From assembly GCA_945861305.1 (NCBI GenBank), contig CAMATW010000003.1, positions 17,155 through 81,154 of the forward strand: 64,000 nucleotides of DNA, in the 5' to 3' direction. The position numbers were made by a program, and so were the translations under genes. Shown here piece after piece: positions 47,454-56,876 of the stretch. Each line of letters begins with the position of its first letter. The stretch's first letter is position 1. A model generated the notes under the pieces. The model made no database searches. It had not been told where the DNA came from and saw only the letters and a program-made list of their open reading frames with translations. The DNA is from Bordetella parapertussis (GTDB lineage: Bacteria; Pseudomonadota; Gammaproteobacteria; Burkholderiales; Burkholderiaceae_C).

Positions 47454-48478
47454 GTGCCCAGCACCTCGGCAAGGGCGCGATCAACGCGGGTACCAGAACC
47501 TGTGTCGTCCAAGGGGTTACGGCGCAGTCGGTGGCGCAGTGCCATGGGGGCTACGGTGCGCAAATGCGCGGGTGTGGCAGCTTTGTGGCCTTGCATTGCG
47601 GCCAGCGAACGGCAAGCCCGCATGAGGGTAAGTTCAGCGCGCAAGCCATCGGTGCCCAGCGTTTGGCACAACTGGGCGCATAAGCGCAGCAAGTCGTCGC
47701 CTACCTTGACCTTGTCGAGCAACTTGCGGGCTTTCAAAATATGTTCGCGCAAGCCCTCGTTTTGCATTGCCCATTCGTCGCGAAAGCCTTGCGGGTCACG
47801 CTCGAAGGCATCGCGGCGTTTGATGACGGCAATGCGCTGATCAATGTCTTGCGGTGTACGTACCTCCACCGATAAACCAAATCGGTCCAGTAATTGAGGG
47901 CGCAACTCGCCTTCTTCGGGGTTGCCGCTGCCCACCAGCACAAAGCGGGCGGGGTGGCGCACCGACAGGCCTTCGCGCTCAACCACGTTCTCGCCCGAGG
48001 CCGCCACGTCAATCAGCAAATCGACCAAGTGGTCTTCCAGCAAATTGACCTCATCGATATACAAAAAGCCTCGGTTAGCTTGCGCCAACAAGCCGGGTGA
48101 AAACGCTTTCACGCCTTGGCTTAGTGCTTTTTCCAAATCGAGCGCACCGACCACGCGGTCTTCACTTGCACCCAGCGGCAAATCAACCACCGGAACAGGG
48201 CGGGTTTCGGTTTTGGGGCGTTTACCTGTGTCCTTGAGGCTGGTGCAATCGCTGCACGTTGCGGCTGTGCTGGCGGGATCGCAGCCATAGCGACAACCCA
48301 CCACCACTTGCAGGGGCGGAAGCAAATCGGCCAATGCCCGAACAGCTGTGGATTTACCAGTTCCTCGGTCACCCAAGGCCAAAATGCCGCCGACTTTGGG
48401 GTCAATGGCGACAATTTGGATGGCGAGTTTCATTTCGTCTTGGCCGACGATAGCGGAGAAAGGAAAGGGGATAGCCAT
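47450..48478 (-). CDS. bchI: Magnesium chelatase ATPase subunit BchI
   Basis: The 342-residue AAA+ ATPase has Walker A LGDRGTGKST, Walker B FLYIDEVNLLEDH, sensor VGSGNPEEGELRPQLLDRFG and the cysteine pair CSDC typical of BchI. It drives Mg insertion into protoporphyrin IX with BchD and BchH. It follows bchH after a 52-base gap, so bchHIDO probably forms one operon. Confidence 0.97.
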   Translation of the reverse strand: MAIPFPFSAIVGQDEMKLAIQIVAIDPKVGGILALGDRGTGKSTAVRALADLLPPLQVVVGCRYGCDPASTAATCSDCTSLKDTGKRPKTETRPVPVVDLPLGASEDRVVGALDLEKALSQGVKAFSPGLLAQANRGFLYIDEVNLLEDHLVDLLIDVAASGENVVEREGLSVRHPARFVLVGSGNPEEGELRPQLLDRFGLSVEVRTPQDIDQRIAVIKRRDAFERDPQGFRDEWAMQNEGLREHILKARKLLDKVKVGDDLLRLCAQLCQTLGTDGLRAELTLMRACRSLAAMQGHKAATPAHLRTVAPMALRHRLRRNPLDDTGSGTRVDRALAEVLGT

Positions 48479-48530
48479 GGCGTGATCTTAAGCAATGCGC
48501 CGAGGTCGGCGAGGTGAAAGCAGGCGGGCT

Positions 48531-51500
48531 TTAGGAGGCGCTGCCTTCAAAAACACCTTCAAGGCGGTCTTCAAGCTCATCGCTGGCTTGGCGCATACGC
48601 TTCATCATGTCGGCATCGGGCTGCCAATAAGAACGGTCCGAGGCTTCGATAAGGCGATTAGCCAAACGTGCGGAGGCTGTCGGGTTGAGCTTGGCGAGGC
48701 GGTCACGCATCTCGGGGTTGAGCACAAAGGTTTCGGTCAATTGCTTGTAAACCCAAGGCTGCACTTGGCCGGTAGTTGCAGACCAGCCCATGGTGTTGGT
48801 GATGTGCACCTCGATTTGACGCACACCTTCGTAGCCATGCGCCAACATGCCTTCGTACCACTTGGGGTTGAGCATGCGGGTACGGGTCTCCAAAGACACT
48901 TGTTCGGACAGGCTGCGCACCAAGCCGTCTCCTCGGGTTTGGTCACCGATGTAGACAGGGGTGTCCACCCCGCCTTTGGCTTGACGTACCGCCCGGGTAA
49001 TGCCACCCAAGGTATCGAAATAGTTGTCCACGGTGGTGACACCCAGTTCCACCGAGTCGAGGTTTTGGTAGGTGAGTTGCACGTCGGCCAAGGCGCTTTT
49101 GAGCAAGCCCTTGTGCTGCATCGGTTTGCCGCTGACGCCGTAGGCAAAGCCCTTGCGTTGGCTATAGGTTTTGGCGAGTTCGTCCTCGTCTTCCCAACCG
49201 CCGTTTTCCACCAAGTTGTTCACATTCGAGCCATAGGCGCCATCGGCATTGCCAAACACCCGCAGGGCTGCGGTTTCAAGGTCGCAACCATGTTCAGCTT
49301 GGTAGGCCAAGGCGTGTTTGCGCACAAAGTTGTCTTCTGGCGACTCGTCGGCTTGCGCGGCCAGCAAAGCGGCTTCGGCGATGAGTTTGATTTGCAAGGG
49401 CATCAAGTCGCGGAATATGCCCGACAAGGTGACCACCACATCAATGCGGGGGCGGCCTAACTCGGCCAGCGGGACAAGGCTTGCGCCCACCAGTCGACCA
49501 TAGCTGTCAAAGCGTGGCTTGGCACCATACAAACGCAACACCTGCGCAATTTGGCTGCCCTCGGTTTTCAAGTTATCGCTGCCCCACAGCACCATGGCCA
49601 CAGACTCGGGCAAGGGGTTGCCGTCTTGCAAATAGCGGGCGATGAGTTTGTCGGCTTGCACAGCGCCGTCTTTGACCGCATAGGCGCTGGGAATGCGGAA
49701 GGGGTCAAAGCCGTGCAGATTGCGACCTGTGGGCAGGACCTCGGGGGTGCGCATGATGTCGCCCCCAGGTGCTGGGCGGATGTAGCGAGCGTCCATGGCG
49801 GCAATCAAGCCATTGAGCTCGCTGTTCATCATCATCAAGCGGTTGGCATCAGCCAGCTTGTCAAACAGCGCTGCATGGGCATCTTGTCCAGCCAAGCCAC
49901 TTTGCGTCAAGGCTATGGCAGGCGTGGCACCTGAGACCAGCGTTTCAACGGAGATGCGATCAGGTTTGGCGTCATAACTGGCCTCGGCCATGGCCATGAG
50001 CATGTCTACCCTTTCGCTGTCAGACGGTGCTTTGCCCACCACATGCAATCCGTGGGGTATCAAAGTGTATTCAAGCTCCAAAATTTGCTCGCCCAATTTT
50101 TGGATGCGTTTGGCGGCATTCAATTCGAGTGGCGCATCAATGGCCAAGGTCCAAGCGGGCTCAATGCTCACCAAGTCAAGCTCTGCGGCTTGGGCTTGAA
50201 CCAAAGCCATCAGCTCACCGCGTTCGTGGTCTTGGTCCAGCTCCAAACCGCGCCAGCGGTCGATGGAAGATTTAAGGTCTGCCAGACCTGCATACAAGCC
50301 TGATTCGGCCACGGGGGGCGTGAGGTAGCTGATCAGGGTGGCCGATGCGCGGCGTTTGGCGATCGCGCCCTCGGAGGGGTTGTTGGACGCGTAAAGGTAG
50401 AAATTGGGCAACTCGCCAATCATGCGGTCTGGCCAGCACAGTGCGGACATGCCGTTTTGTTTGCCAGGCATGAACTCCAAAGCACCATGGGTTCCAAAGT
50501 GCAGCACCGCATTGGCGTTGAAGTCTTCTTTCAAGTAGCGGTAAAACGCCGAGAAAGCATGGGTGGGTGCAAAACCTTTTTCAAACAGCAAACGCATGGG
50601 GTCACCTTCGTAGCCGAAGGAGGGTTGCACCGCCACCAAGAGGTTGCCGTACTGCTGACCCATGATAAAAATGCCTTGACCGTTGGTCAGTTGTTTACCA
50701 GGTGCGGGGCCCCATTGGGCTTCAATTTCAGAGAGCCACTTTTCGCGGCGAATGTGTTGCTCGGCAGGAATGAGGGTGTGCACATTGGCGTCAGCACCGT
50801 ATTGCTTGGCGTTGCCATACAAAATACCGTCGCGCAAAGCGTCCACGCTCTCGGGTAAATCCACGGTATAGCCCTGCGCCTTCATCTCGACCATGGTGTT
50901 GTACAAAGACTCAAACACGGCCAAATAGGCGGCTGTCCCGGTGTTGCCGGCATTGGGTGGGAAATTGAAGATGACCATGGCCAACTTGCGCTTGGCGCGT
51001 TCAGAGCGGCGCAGATCAACCAATTTGCCAACCCGAGCAGACAGCATGGCGGTGCGCTCAATGCAGGTGAACATGTCTTGTTGTTTGTGCTCTTTGGTAA
51101 AGGTGCAGCGCTGTTGGCAACCTGTGCAGGTCACACCGTCAGCGCCGGGGCGTCCGCCGTACACCATGGGCACGGTCGAGCCATCGAGCTCTGGGATGGC
51201 GATCATGATGGTGGACTCTACGGGCAATAAGCCGCGGTCGGAGCCGCCCCATTGGTCCAGGGTTTGGAACTCCACAGGGTGGGCGGCTATATAGGGAACA
51301 TCGAGCTTGGCTAATATTTCTTCGGCGGCATGAGCGTCGTTGTAGGCGGGGCCGCCGACCAATGAAAAGCCAGTGAGTGAGACCACCGCGTCCACCGTGG
51401 TTTGGCCGTTCTTCAAGAAAAACGCCTCAATGGCGGGGCGTGAATCAAGACCCGAAGCAAAAATCGGCACCACATTCAGGCCTTGCACTTCCATGGCGGC

Positions 51501-52328
51501 AATCACTGCGTCGTAGTGCTGTGCGTTGCCCGCAATCAGGTAAGAGCGCAACAAAATCAGACCCACGCGACCACGGGCTACGTCTGGTGAGACCACGGTT
51601 GGCAAATCAGCCAACTGGTCGGACAAGCGCGACTTCATGCGCGGGTGGTAAATGCCTACCTCGGGGTATTCCACCGGCGGCAACACTTTGGCCTTTGACT
51701 TCGCGTTGCTTGCACCGGCGTAGCGGTCTGCCAAATAGTGCACCATGCCTTGGATGTTTTCTTGCGAACCGCCCAACCAATATTGCAAAGTAAGAAAGTA
51801 GGCACGCAGGTCTTGGGCTGTGCCAGGGATGAATCGCAGCATTTGCGGTATACGGCGCAGCATCTTCATTTGTTTGGCCCCTGCAGCAGCTTTTTCGCTG
51901 TCGTCTTTGGGGCTGCCACGCATTTTTTTCAAGAAGGCCATCGGACCGCTGGCAGGCTTTGACATGTCGAGCTTGCCCAAGCGGGTCAGTTTGACCACCT
52001 CGCCAGCAGACATGGCGCACACCATGGCGCTGCAGTGGTCGCGCCGCGCTTGCAGATCGGCCAAGATGGGCAGGAAATGGTCTTCCAAAAACAACATGGT
52101 GACGATAATGATGTCACCTTGGGCAATATCTTGACGGCATTGCGCTAAATGCTCGGGATTTCCTGCAAACTCCGAGGCGGAATGGATGGTCAAACTCAGT
52201 TGGGGCATCAAGCGCTTCAAGCCAACGCGAGCACGGTCGACTGCACTGTTGAGGTGGGTATCCATGGTGATAATCACCACGCGGGTGCTGATGTCTTGCT
52301 GTGTGCCTTGCTTGAGTGGAAACGTCAT
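48531..52328 (-). CDS. bchH: Magnesium chelatase subunit BchH
   Basis: The 1265-residue porphyrin-binding subunit has the usual length and family blocks. These include the N-terminal VVIITMDTHLNSAVDRAR, a cysteine-rich CTGCQQRCTFTKEH region, QNGMSALCWPDRMIGELPN, HFGTHGALEFMPG and the late NLVENGGWEDEDEL. It binds protoporphyrin IX at the first committed step. The upstream region has two tandem PpsR-type boxes. Confidence 0.97.
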   Translation of the reverse strand: MTFPLKQGTQQDISTRVVIITMDTHLNSAVDRARVGLKRLMPQLSLTIHSASEFAGNPEHLAQCRQDIAQGDIIIVTMLFLEDHFLPILADLQARRDHCSAMVCAMSAGEVVKLTRLGKLDMSKPASGPMAFLKKMRGSPKDDSEKAAAGAKQMKMLRRIPQMLRFIPGTAQDLRAYFLTLQYWLGGSQENIQGMVHYLADRYAGASNAKSKAKVLPPVEYPEVGIYHPRMKSRLSDQLADLPTVVSPDVARGRVGLILLRSYLIAGNAQHYDAVIAAMEVQGLNVVPIFASGLDSRPAIEAFFLKNGQTTVDAVVSLTGFSLVGGPAYNDAHAAEEILAKLDVPYIAAHPVEFQTLDQWGGSDRGLLPVESTIMIAIPELDGSTVPMVYGGRPGADGVTCTGCQQRCTFTKEHKQQDMFTCIERTAMLSARVGKLVDLRRSERAKRKLAMVIFNFPPNAGNTGTAAYLAVFESLYNTMVEMKAQGYTVDLPESVDALRDGILYGNAKQYGADANVHTLIPAEQHIRREKWLSEIEAQWGPAPGKQLTNGQGIFIMGQQYGNLLVAVQPSFGYEGDPMRLLFEKGFAPTHAFSAFYRYLKEDFNANAVLHFGTHGALEFMPGKQNGMSALCWPDRMIGELPNFYLYASNNPSEGAIAKRRASATLISYLTPPVAESGLYAGLADLKSSIDRWRGLELDQDHERGELMALVQAQAAELDLVSIEPAWTLAIDAPLELNAAKRIQKLGEQILELEYTLIPHGLHVVGKAPSDSERVDMLMAMAEASYDAKPDRISVETLVSGATPAIALTQSGLAGQDAHAALFDKLADANRLMMMNSELNGLIAAMDARYIRPAPGGDIMRTPEVLPTGRNLHGFDPFRIPSAYAVKDGAVQADKLIARYLQDGNPLPESVAMVLWGSDNLKTEGSQIAQVLRLYGAKPRFDSYGRLVGASLVPLAELGRPRIDVVVTLSGIFRDLMPLQIKLIAEAALLAAQADESPEDNFVRKHALAYQAEHGCDLETAALRVFGNADGAYGSNVNNLVENGGWEDEDELAKTYSQRKGFAYGVSGKPMQHKGLLKSALADVQLTYQNLDSVELGVTTVDNYFDTLGGITRAVRQAKGGVDTPVYIGDQTRGDGLVRSLSEQVSLETRTRMLNPKWYEGMLAHGYEGVRQIEVHITNTMGWSATTGQVQPWVYKQLTETFVLNPEMRDRLAKLNPTASARLANRLIEASDRSYWQPDADMMKRMRQASDELEDRLEGVFEGSAS

Positions 52329-52353
52329 GCAGTGTGCTCGTGAAAAGGTTCAA

Positions 52354-52397
52354 CGTTTAAGTCAACTGACAGAACAATGTGTCAATTCATGTTGACA
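52354..52397. promoter_or_regulatory. Tandem PpsR-type boxes between bchH and tspO (site D)
   Basis: CGT-N12-ACA at 52354-52371 and perfect TGT-N12-ACA at 52380-52397 (TGTCAA...TTGACA) are separated by exactly eight bases, the spacing known for cooperative CrtJ/PpsR binding. On the minus strand the second box supplies TTGACA as a possible -35 for bchH; the -10 is weak. The region lies between divergent bchH and tspO, so both may be controlled. Confidence 0.75.
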
Positions 52398-52473
52398 TTA
52401 TGGTTGTTTTAAGCGAGCAATCATTCGGGGAAACCCTAGGTTTAAAGTATTTATCTTTGAGCACCCTTTTTCA

Positions 52474-53037
52474 ATGATGACAAAAATTCAAAATCAAGCT
52501 CTTGACAACGTTGTTGCGCCCTCTCGGCGAACGCATTGGCGCAGTTTGGCGCTGTGTTTCGTGATCAGTTTTGGGATTGCCGGTGTTGGAAACGCCCTGA
52601 CAGTGTTGGGCCCTTGGTACTACCAACTCAAACACCCAGCATGGAAGCCGCCAGATGTTGCTTTTGGCGCTATTTGGAGTTTGATATTTACCCTTTGCGC
52701 TATCAGCGCTTGGCTGGCGTGGCATAAAGCACCCTCCATATCGCGTCGCGCCAAAGTAGTTGCGCTTTACCTTTACAACGGCGCTCTCAACATTTTGTGG
52801 AGTTTTTTGTACTTTCATCTACACCGACCAGATTGGGCCATGTGGGAGTGGCTTTTCCTTTGGTTGAGCATCATTTGGCTGATTCAGGGGCTGTGGCGTG
52901 AGTCGCGCTGGGCATCTGTGCTGGTTGTTCCCTACCTAATATGGGTTTCTGCGGCAGGGGTGCTCAACCATGACACCGTCATCCTGAATGGCCCATTTGT
53001 ACAGGCTTTGCCATGGTTTATCCCAGTGTCAACCTAG
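52474..53037 (+). CDS. tspO: TspO/MBR (CrtK) tryptophan-rich sensory protein
   Basis: The 187-residue membrane protein with five helices has the TspO features WYYQLKHPAWKPPDVAFGAIW, YLYNGALNILWSFLYF and a Trp-rich loop. It binds porphyrins and modulates photosynthesis gene expression in Rhodobacter. Family members are about 160 residues; the extra N-terminal 20 residues are polar. It is divergent from bchH across the tandem PpsR boxes. Confidence 0.93.
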   Translation: MMTKIQNQALDNVVAPSRRTHWRSLALCFVISFGIAGVGNALTVLGPWYYQLKHPAWKPPDVAFGAIWSLIFTLCAISAWLAWHKAPSISRRAKVVALYLYNGALNILWSFLYFHLHRPDWAMWEWLFLWLSIIWLIQGLWRESRWASVLVVPYLIWVSAAGVLNHDTVILNGPFVQALPWFIPVST

Positions 53038-53130
53038 GGTATGGTGACCGCGTTTTGTTTAAACCTTAAAGCTGAGTCAGAATCACTGCTTTATTTTCGC
53101 CCTTCGGGGTAACTTTTATCGGAGATTTTT

Positions 53131-53433
53131 ATGACCCGTCGTCGCGAATTCATGATCCAAGTCAGCGCTGGTAGCGCCGCATTGTTGGCTGGCAGTTTTG
53201 CCATGGCTGCTGACATGGTTGCCGAAACCGATCCACAAGCTGGCGCTTTGGGCTATAAAGCTGACTCCAGCAAAGTCGACGCCAAGAAATTTCCTACCCA
53301 CAAGGCCAGCCAAAACTGCGGCAACTGCGCCCTGTTTCAAGGTAAAGCTGGCGACAAAGCCGGTATGTGCCCCTTGTTCGCAGGCAAGCAAGTCGCTACT
53401 GCAGGCTGGTGTAGCGCCTACGCTGCCAAATAA
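53131..53433 (+). CDS. hip: High-potential iron-sulfur protein (HiPIP)
   Basis: The 100-residue exported protein has a Tat-type signal (TRRREFMIQVSAGSAALLAG, cleavage near AMA-AD) and the four [4Fe-4S] cysteines with C-x2-C-x13-C-x13-C spacing (NCGNC ... MCPLF ... WCSAY). In purple bacteria with PufC, HiPIP is a soluble periplasmic electron donor to the tetrahaem subunit. It lies 93 bases after tspO and is followed by its own terminator. Confidence 0.95.
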   Translation: MTRRREFMIQVSAGSAALLAGSFAMAADMVAETDPQAGALGYKADSSKVDAKKFPTHKASQNCGNCALFQGKAGDKAGMCPLFAGKQVATAGWCSAYAAK

Positions 53434-53469
53434 ACCGCTTTTTTCTGTGCTGCTGGTCAGCCCTCCATC

Positions 53470-53505
53470 AAAACCCCTGTTGCTTATGCCTCAGGGGTTT
53501 TTTTC
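53470..53505 (+). terminator. Rho-independent terminator after HiPIP
   Basis: AAAACCCCTG (53470-53479) pairs with CAGGGGTTTT (53492-53501), loop of 12 bases, followed by a T-run. The remaining bases to 53635 hold only an AT-rich stretch and the ribosome site (GAGGAG) of the next gene. Confidence 0.88.
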
Positions 53506-53635
53506 TTTCCCAAAACAAAATACCTGACTGAAATAATAAACTTATAAAGTCAAGGGGTTTACGCTTATTGTGAATTAAGTTTTAAGTCCGAGGATCAGGC
53601 TTCAACTTTTTTTTTAACCCCCCTGAGGAGACAGC

Positions 53636-54766
53636 ATGGATAAAAACTTAAACACCGCAATACCCTCTGAAGCCCAAAGCGCTTCTGCCAAGCCTTTGAG
53701 CTTGGCTCGTCGTGGATTTTTGGCAAGTGCCGCCGCTGGAGTGGCTGCAGCAACAGCCACTGTCACAGCCAGCGCCAATGACAAATTCCAGCAAGGCCGT
53801 GACTGGACAGGCAACCATCCTGTCACTTACCCAGAACCTGCCTTTGAAGTGCTAGACAAGCGCTTCAGCGGCCGTCAAGGCAATGCCACACTGCAACGCA
53901 TTTGGCACGGCCAAGGCCATGACGCCGCATTGTGGTGTGAAGGCCCAGTGTGGATGGGCGACTGGGGTTGTTTAATGTGGAGCGACATTCCCAACAACCG
54001 CGTGCTGCGTTGGACCGAAGAAAACGGTGCTGTCAGCACATTCCAGTCAGATTCTGGCTACTCCAATGGCCACTCACGTGACACCCAAGGCCGGTTGATC
54101 GCCATGGAGCACGACACCCGTCGTGTGCGTCGTCGCAACTATGACGGCACCTGGACTGTGTTGTGTGACAGCTTCGGCGGCAAAAAACTCAATGCCCCTA
54201 ACGATGCGGCTACCACACCGGATGGCTCCATCTACTTCACAGACCCAGGCTACGGCATCATGGGTCCCTATGAAGGCCACAAGGCAGAGTTCGAGTTGCC
54301 CACACGCGTGTACCGTATCGCGCCCGATGGCAAGGTCACCGTGGCGGCCGAAGGCCCCATGCGTCGCCCTAACGGCATTTGCTTCTCGCCCGACTTCAAG
54401 AAATGCTATGTGGTTGACACTGGCGCGACCGACGGTCCTGGCAACCCTGCCAACATCATCGTTTTTGATGTGAAAGACCAAAAACTCAGCAACCCCAAAA
54501 TCTTCGCCGACTTTGCCCCTGGCTTCACCGACGGCGTCCGTTGTGACACCGATGGCAATGTGTGGTGCGGCTGGGGCTGGGGCGGCATGGAAACCAACGG
54601 CGTACGAGTCCATCACCCCGATGGCACGATGTTGGCTTTCTTGCACACGCCTGAAGTGATTGCCAACCTGACTTTCGGCGGCACCAAGCGCAACCGTTTG
54701 TTCATGACTGGTTCGACCTCCGTCTACGCTTTGTACGTCAATGCGCAAGGCCATGCCTTAAGCTAA
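53636..54766 (+). CDS. Tat-exported SMP-30/gluconolactonase-family protein
   Basis: The 376-residue beta-propeller protein has a twin-arginine signal (SLARRGFLASAAAG, cleavage near ASA-ND) and the lactonase-family metal and substrate blocks ALWCEGPVWMGDWGCLMWSDIPN, LNAPNDAATTPDGSIYFTDPGYG, RRPNGICFSPD and DGVRCDTDGNVWCGWG. It probably hydrolyses a sugar or other lactone in the periplasm; the substrate is unknown. A strong terminator follows. No tie to photosynthesis is evident beyond position. Confidence 0.87.
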   Translation: MDKNLNTAIPSEAQSASAKPLSLARRGFLASAAAGVAAATATVTASANDKFQQGRDWTGNHPVTYPEPAFEVLDKRFSGRQGNATLQRIWHGQGHDAALWCEGPVWMGDWGCLMWSDIPNNRVLRWTEENGAVSTFQSDSGYSNGHSRDTQGRLIAMEHDTRRVRRRNYDGTWTVLCDSFGGKKLNAPNDAATTPDGSIYFTDPGYGIMGPYEGHKAEFELPTRVYRIAPDGKVTVAAEGPMRRPNGICFSPDFKKCYVVDTGATDGPGNPANIIVFDVKDQKLSNPKIFADFAPGFTDGVRCDTDGNVWCGWGWGGMETNGVRVHHPDGTMLAFLHTPEVIANLTFGGTKRNRLFMTGSTSVYALYVNAQGHALS

Positions 54767-54791
54767 ACTGACCCTCAACCGGCACAGCTGG

Positions 54792-54823
54792 CCCCACACC
54801 GCGTAAGCGTTGTGGGGTTTTTT
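54792..54823 (+). terminator. Rho-independent terminator after the SMP-30-type gene
   Basis: CCCCACA (54792-54798) pairs with TGTGGGG (54811-54817), with an inner CGC/GCG stem, and is followed by six T. It separates this gene from the dxs promoter. Confidence 0.9.
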
Positions 54824-54856
54824 CATGGAGAAGTTACCCTAGTGAATACCCTTAAA

Positions 54857-54874
54857 CGTCAACTTAAATTGACA
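54857..54874 (+). promoter_or_regulatory. PpsR-type box in front of dxs (site E)
   Basis: CGT-N12-ACA with core CAACTTAAATTG, identical to the core of site A. TTGACA (54869-54874) can serve as -35, with CACAAT 19 bases on as a possible -10. CCCTAG (54837-54842) lies 14 bases upstream, the same spacing as at bchG. Confidence 0.68.
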
Positions 54875-54935
54875 CATTGCCAAGGCTTAGGTTCACAATG
54901 TATGCCCAGACGAGGCAGGTAACAAAGGCAGTCAG

Positions 54936-56834
54936 ATGAGTTCATTGTTAAACAGTATCAATTCCCCCGCGGATTTGCGACGTTTGTCCTCTGCGCAGTT
55001 GCGCCCGTTGGCAGACGAGTTGCGCTCTTTTGTGCTGGAAAGTGTCGCTAAAACCGGCGGACACCTCAGCTCCAACCTTGGTACGGTTGAACTCACTGTG
55101 GCGCTGCATTACGTGTTCAACACCCCTCATGACCGTTTGGTGTGGGACGTGGGCCACCAAACCTATCCGCACAAAATCCTGACCGGTCGCCGCGACCGAA
55201 TGCACACTTTGCGCCAGTTCAACGGTGTGGCAGGTTTTCCCAAGCGGGATGAGAGCGAGTTTGATGCTTTTGGTACGGCCCATTCATCCACCAGCATTTC
55301 AGCTGCTTTAGGCATGGCTTTGGCGGCCAAGCAAAAAGGCGAGCAACGCCGATGTGTGGCCATCATTGGCGACGGCTCCATGACCGCAGGCATGGCATTT
55401 GAAGCGCTCAACAATGCCGGTGTGTCTGACACCAATTTTCTTGTCATTCTCAATGACAACGATATGTCTATCAGCCCACCCGTGGGTGCGCTCAACCGCT
55501 ATTTGGCACAACTCATGAGTGGGCGTTTTTACTCAGCGGCCAAAGAGGTGGGCAAGCAGGTTTTGAAAAATGCGCCGCCGCTGTTTGACTTGGCAAGACG
55601 CTTTGAGCAACAAGCCAAAGGCATGGTGGTGCCAGCCACCTTGTTTGAGAAGTTTGGCTTCAATTACATCGGCCCCATTGACGGTCACGACCTCGATTCG
55701 CTTATTCCGACATTGGAAAACATCAAGCATTTAAATGGTCCACAGTTCTTGCATGTGGTCACCCGCAAAGGCCAAGGCTACAAGCTGGCCGAGGTTGACC
55801 CTATTGCCTACCACGGCCCTGGCAAATTCGACCCCACGGTGGGCTTGGTGCCCCCAGCGACTGTGCCCAAAAAAACCTTTAGCCAAGTGTTTGGTACTTG
55901 GCTGTGCGACATGGCGGCTGTCGACCCCAAATTGGTGGCCATAACCCCGGCCATGCGCGAAGGGTCGGGCATGGTGGAGTTCCACCACCGCTTTCCAGAC
56001 CGATACCACGATGTTGGCATTGCCGAGCAGCATTCGCTGACATTTGCCGCTGGTTTGGCTTGTGAGGGTTTAAAGCCTGTGGTGGCGATTTACTCCACGT
56101 TCTTGCAACGCGCCTACGACCAACTGATCCATGACGTGGCTTTGCAAAAATTGCCCATGGTGCTGGCGCTGGACCGAGCGGGCATTGTGGGCGCCGACGG
56201 CCCAACCCACGCAGGTGTATATGACATTCCTTTTCTGCGCTGTATTCCTCAGGTCAGCATCGCTTGCCCAGCGGACGAAAACGAATGCCGCATGTTGCTC
56301 AGTACCGCTCACGCACAAGACCATACGGTGGCGGTCCGCTACCCGCGCGGCTCTGGGGTGGGCACACCCATGAGCGCTGGTTTGCCCACGCTGCCATTTG
56401 GCAAAGGGGAAATGCGCCGCCAAGGCAAGGGCGTGGCGATTTTGGCGTTTGGCACCATGTTGTATCCAGCCTTGTCAGCAGCAGAAAATCTCAATGCCAG
56501 CGTGGCCAATATGCGCTGGGCCAAGCCTTTGGACACCGAGTTGCTGCTGCGTATGGCGGCCAGCCATGAGGCTTTGGTTACTGTTGAAGAAGGTGCGCTC
56601 ATGGGCGGTGCTGGTTCAGCTGTGCTTGAGGCTTTACAAGATGCGGGTGTCACCATTCCCGTCATGCGCATTGGGGTGCCCGATGTTTTCACTGAACACG
56701 GTGACCCGCAAAAAATCCTTTCCTCTTTAGGCTTGGATGCGCAGGGCATTGAAGCTTCCATCCAGCAACGCTTTGCGCAATTTCTAAAACCCGCAGATGC
56801 ATCAGGAAATCCTAGTTTGAAACTTGTGGGCTGA
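54936..56834 (+). CDS. dxs: 1-deoxy-D-xylulose-5-phosphate synthase
   Basis: The 632-residue thiamine-diphosphate enzyme performs the first step of the MEP isoprenoid pathway. It has the ThDP-binding [18 protein letters not shown], the [18 protein letters not shown] segment and the transketolase pyrimidine-binding and C-terminal domains ([10 protein letters not shown]...VRYPRGSG). It feeds both carotenoid and phytyl chains, and the PpsR box upstream couples it to pigment synthesis. The ribosome site is modest (AAAGG). Confidence 0.96.
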   Translation: MSSLLNSINSPADLRRLSSAQLRPLADELRSFVLESVAKTGGHLSSNLGTVELTVALHYVFNTPHDRLVWDVGHQTYPHKILTGRRDRMHTLRQFNGVAGFPKRDESEFDAFGTAHSSTSISAALGMALAAKQKGEQRRCVAIIGDGSMTAGMAFEALNNAGVSDTNFLVILNDNDMSISPPVGALNRYLAQLMSGRFYSAAKEVGKQVLKNAPPLFDLARRFEQQAKGMVVPATLFEKFGFNYIGPIDGHDLDSLIPTLENIKHLNGPQFLHVVTRKGQGYKLAEVDPIAYHGPGKFDPTVGLVPPATVPKKTFSQVFGTWLCDMAAVDPKLVAITPAMREGSGMVEFHHRFPDRYHDVGIAEQHSLTFAAGLACEGLKPVVAIYSTFLQRAYDQLIHDVALQKLPMVLALDRAGIVGADGPTHAGVYDIPFLRCIPQVSIACPADENECRMLLSTAHAQDHTVAVRYPRGSGVGTPMSAGLPTLPFGKGEMRRQGKGVAILAFGTMLYPALSAAENLNASVANMRWAKPLDTELLLRMAASHEALVTVEEGALMGGAGSAVLEALQDAGVTIPVMRIGVPDVFTEHGDPQKILSSLGLDAQGIEASIQQRFAQFLKPADASGNPSLKLVG

Positions 56835-56876
56835 TACACTTCTTCTGCAATCTATTTACTCTTTGGAGACATAAGC

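Noticed and set aside
53027..53040. PpsR half-site plus CCTAGGG before HiPIP
   Set aside because: TGTCAAC next to CCTAGGG overlaps the tspO stop codon and has no second half-site at N12; too weak to call.
54074..54754. 226-codon antisense frame in the SMP-30-type gene
   Set aside because: Shadow frame; the plus strand encodes a conserved propeller protein with a Tat signal.
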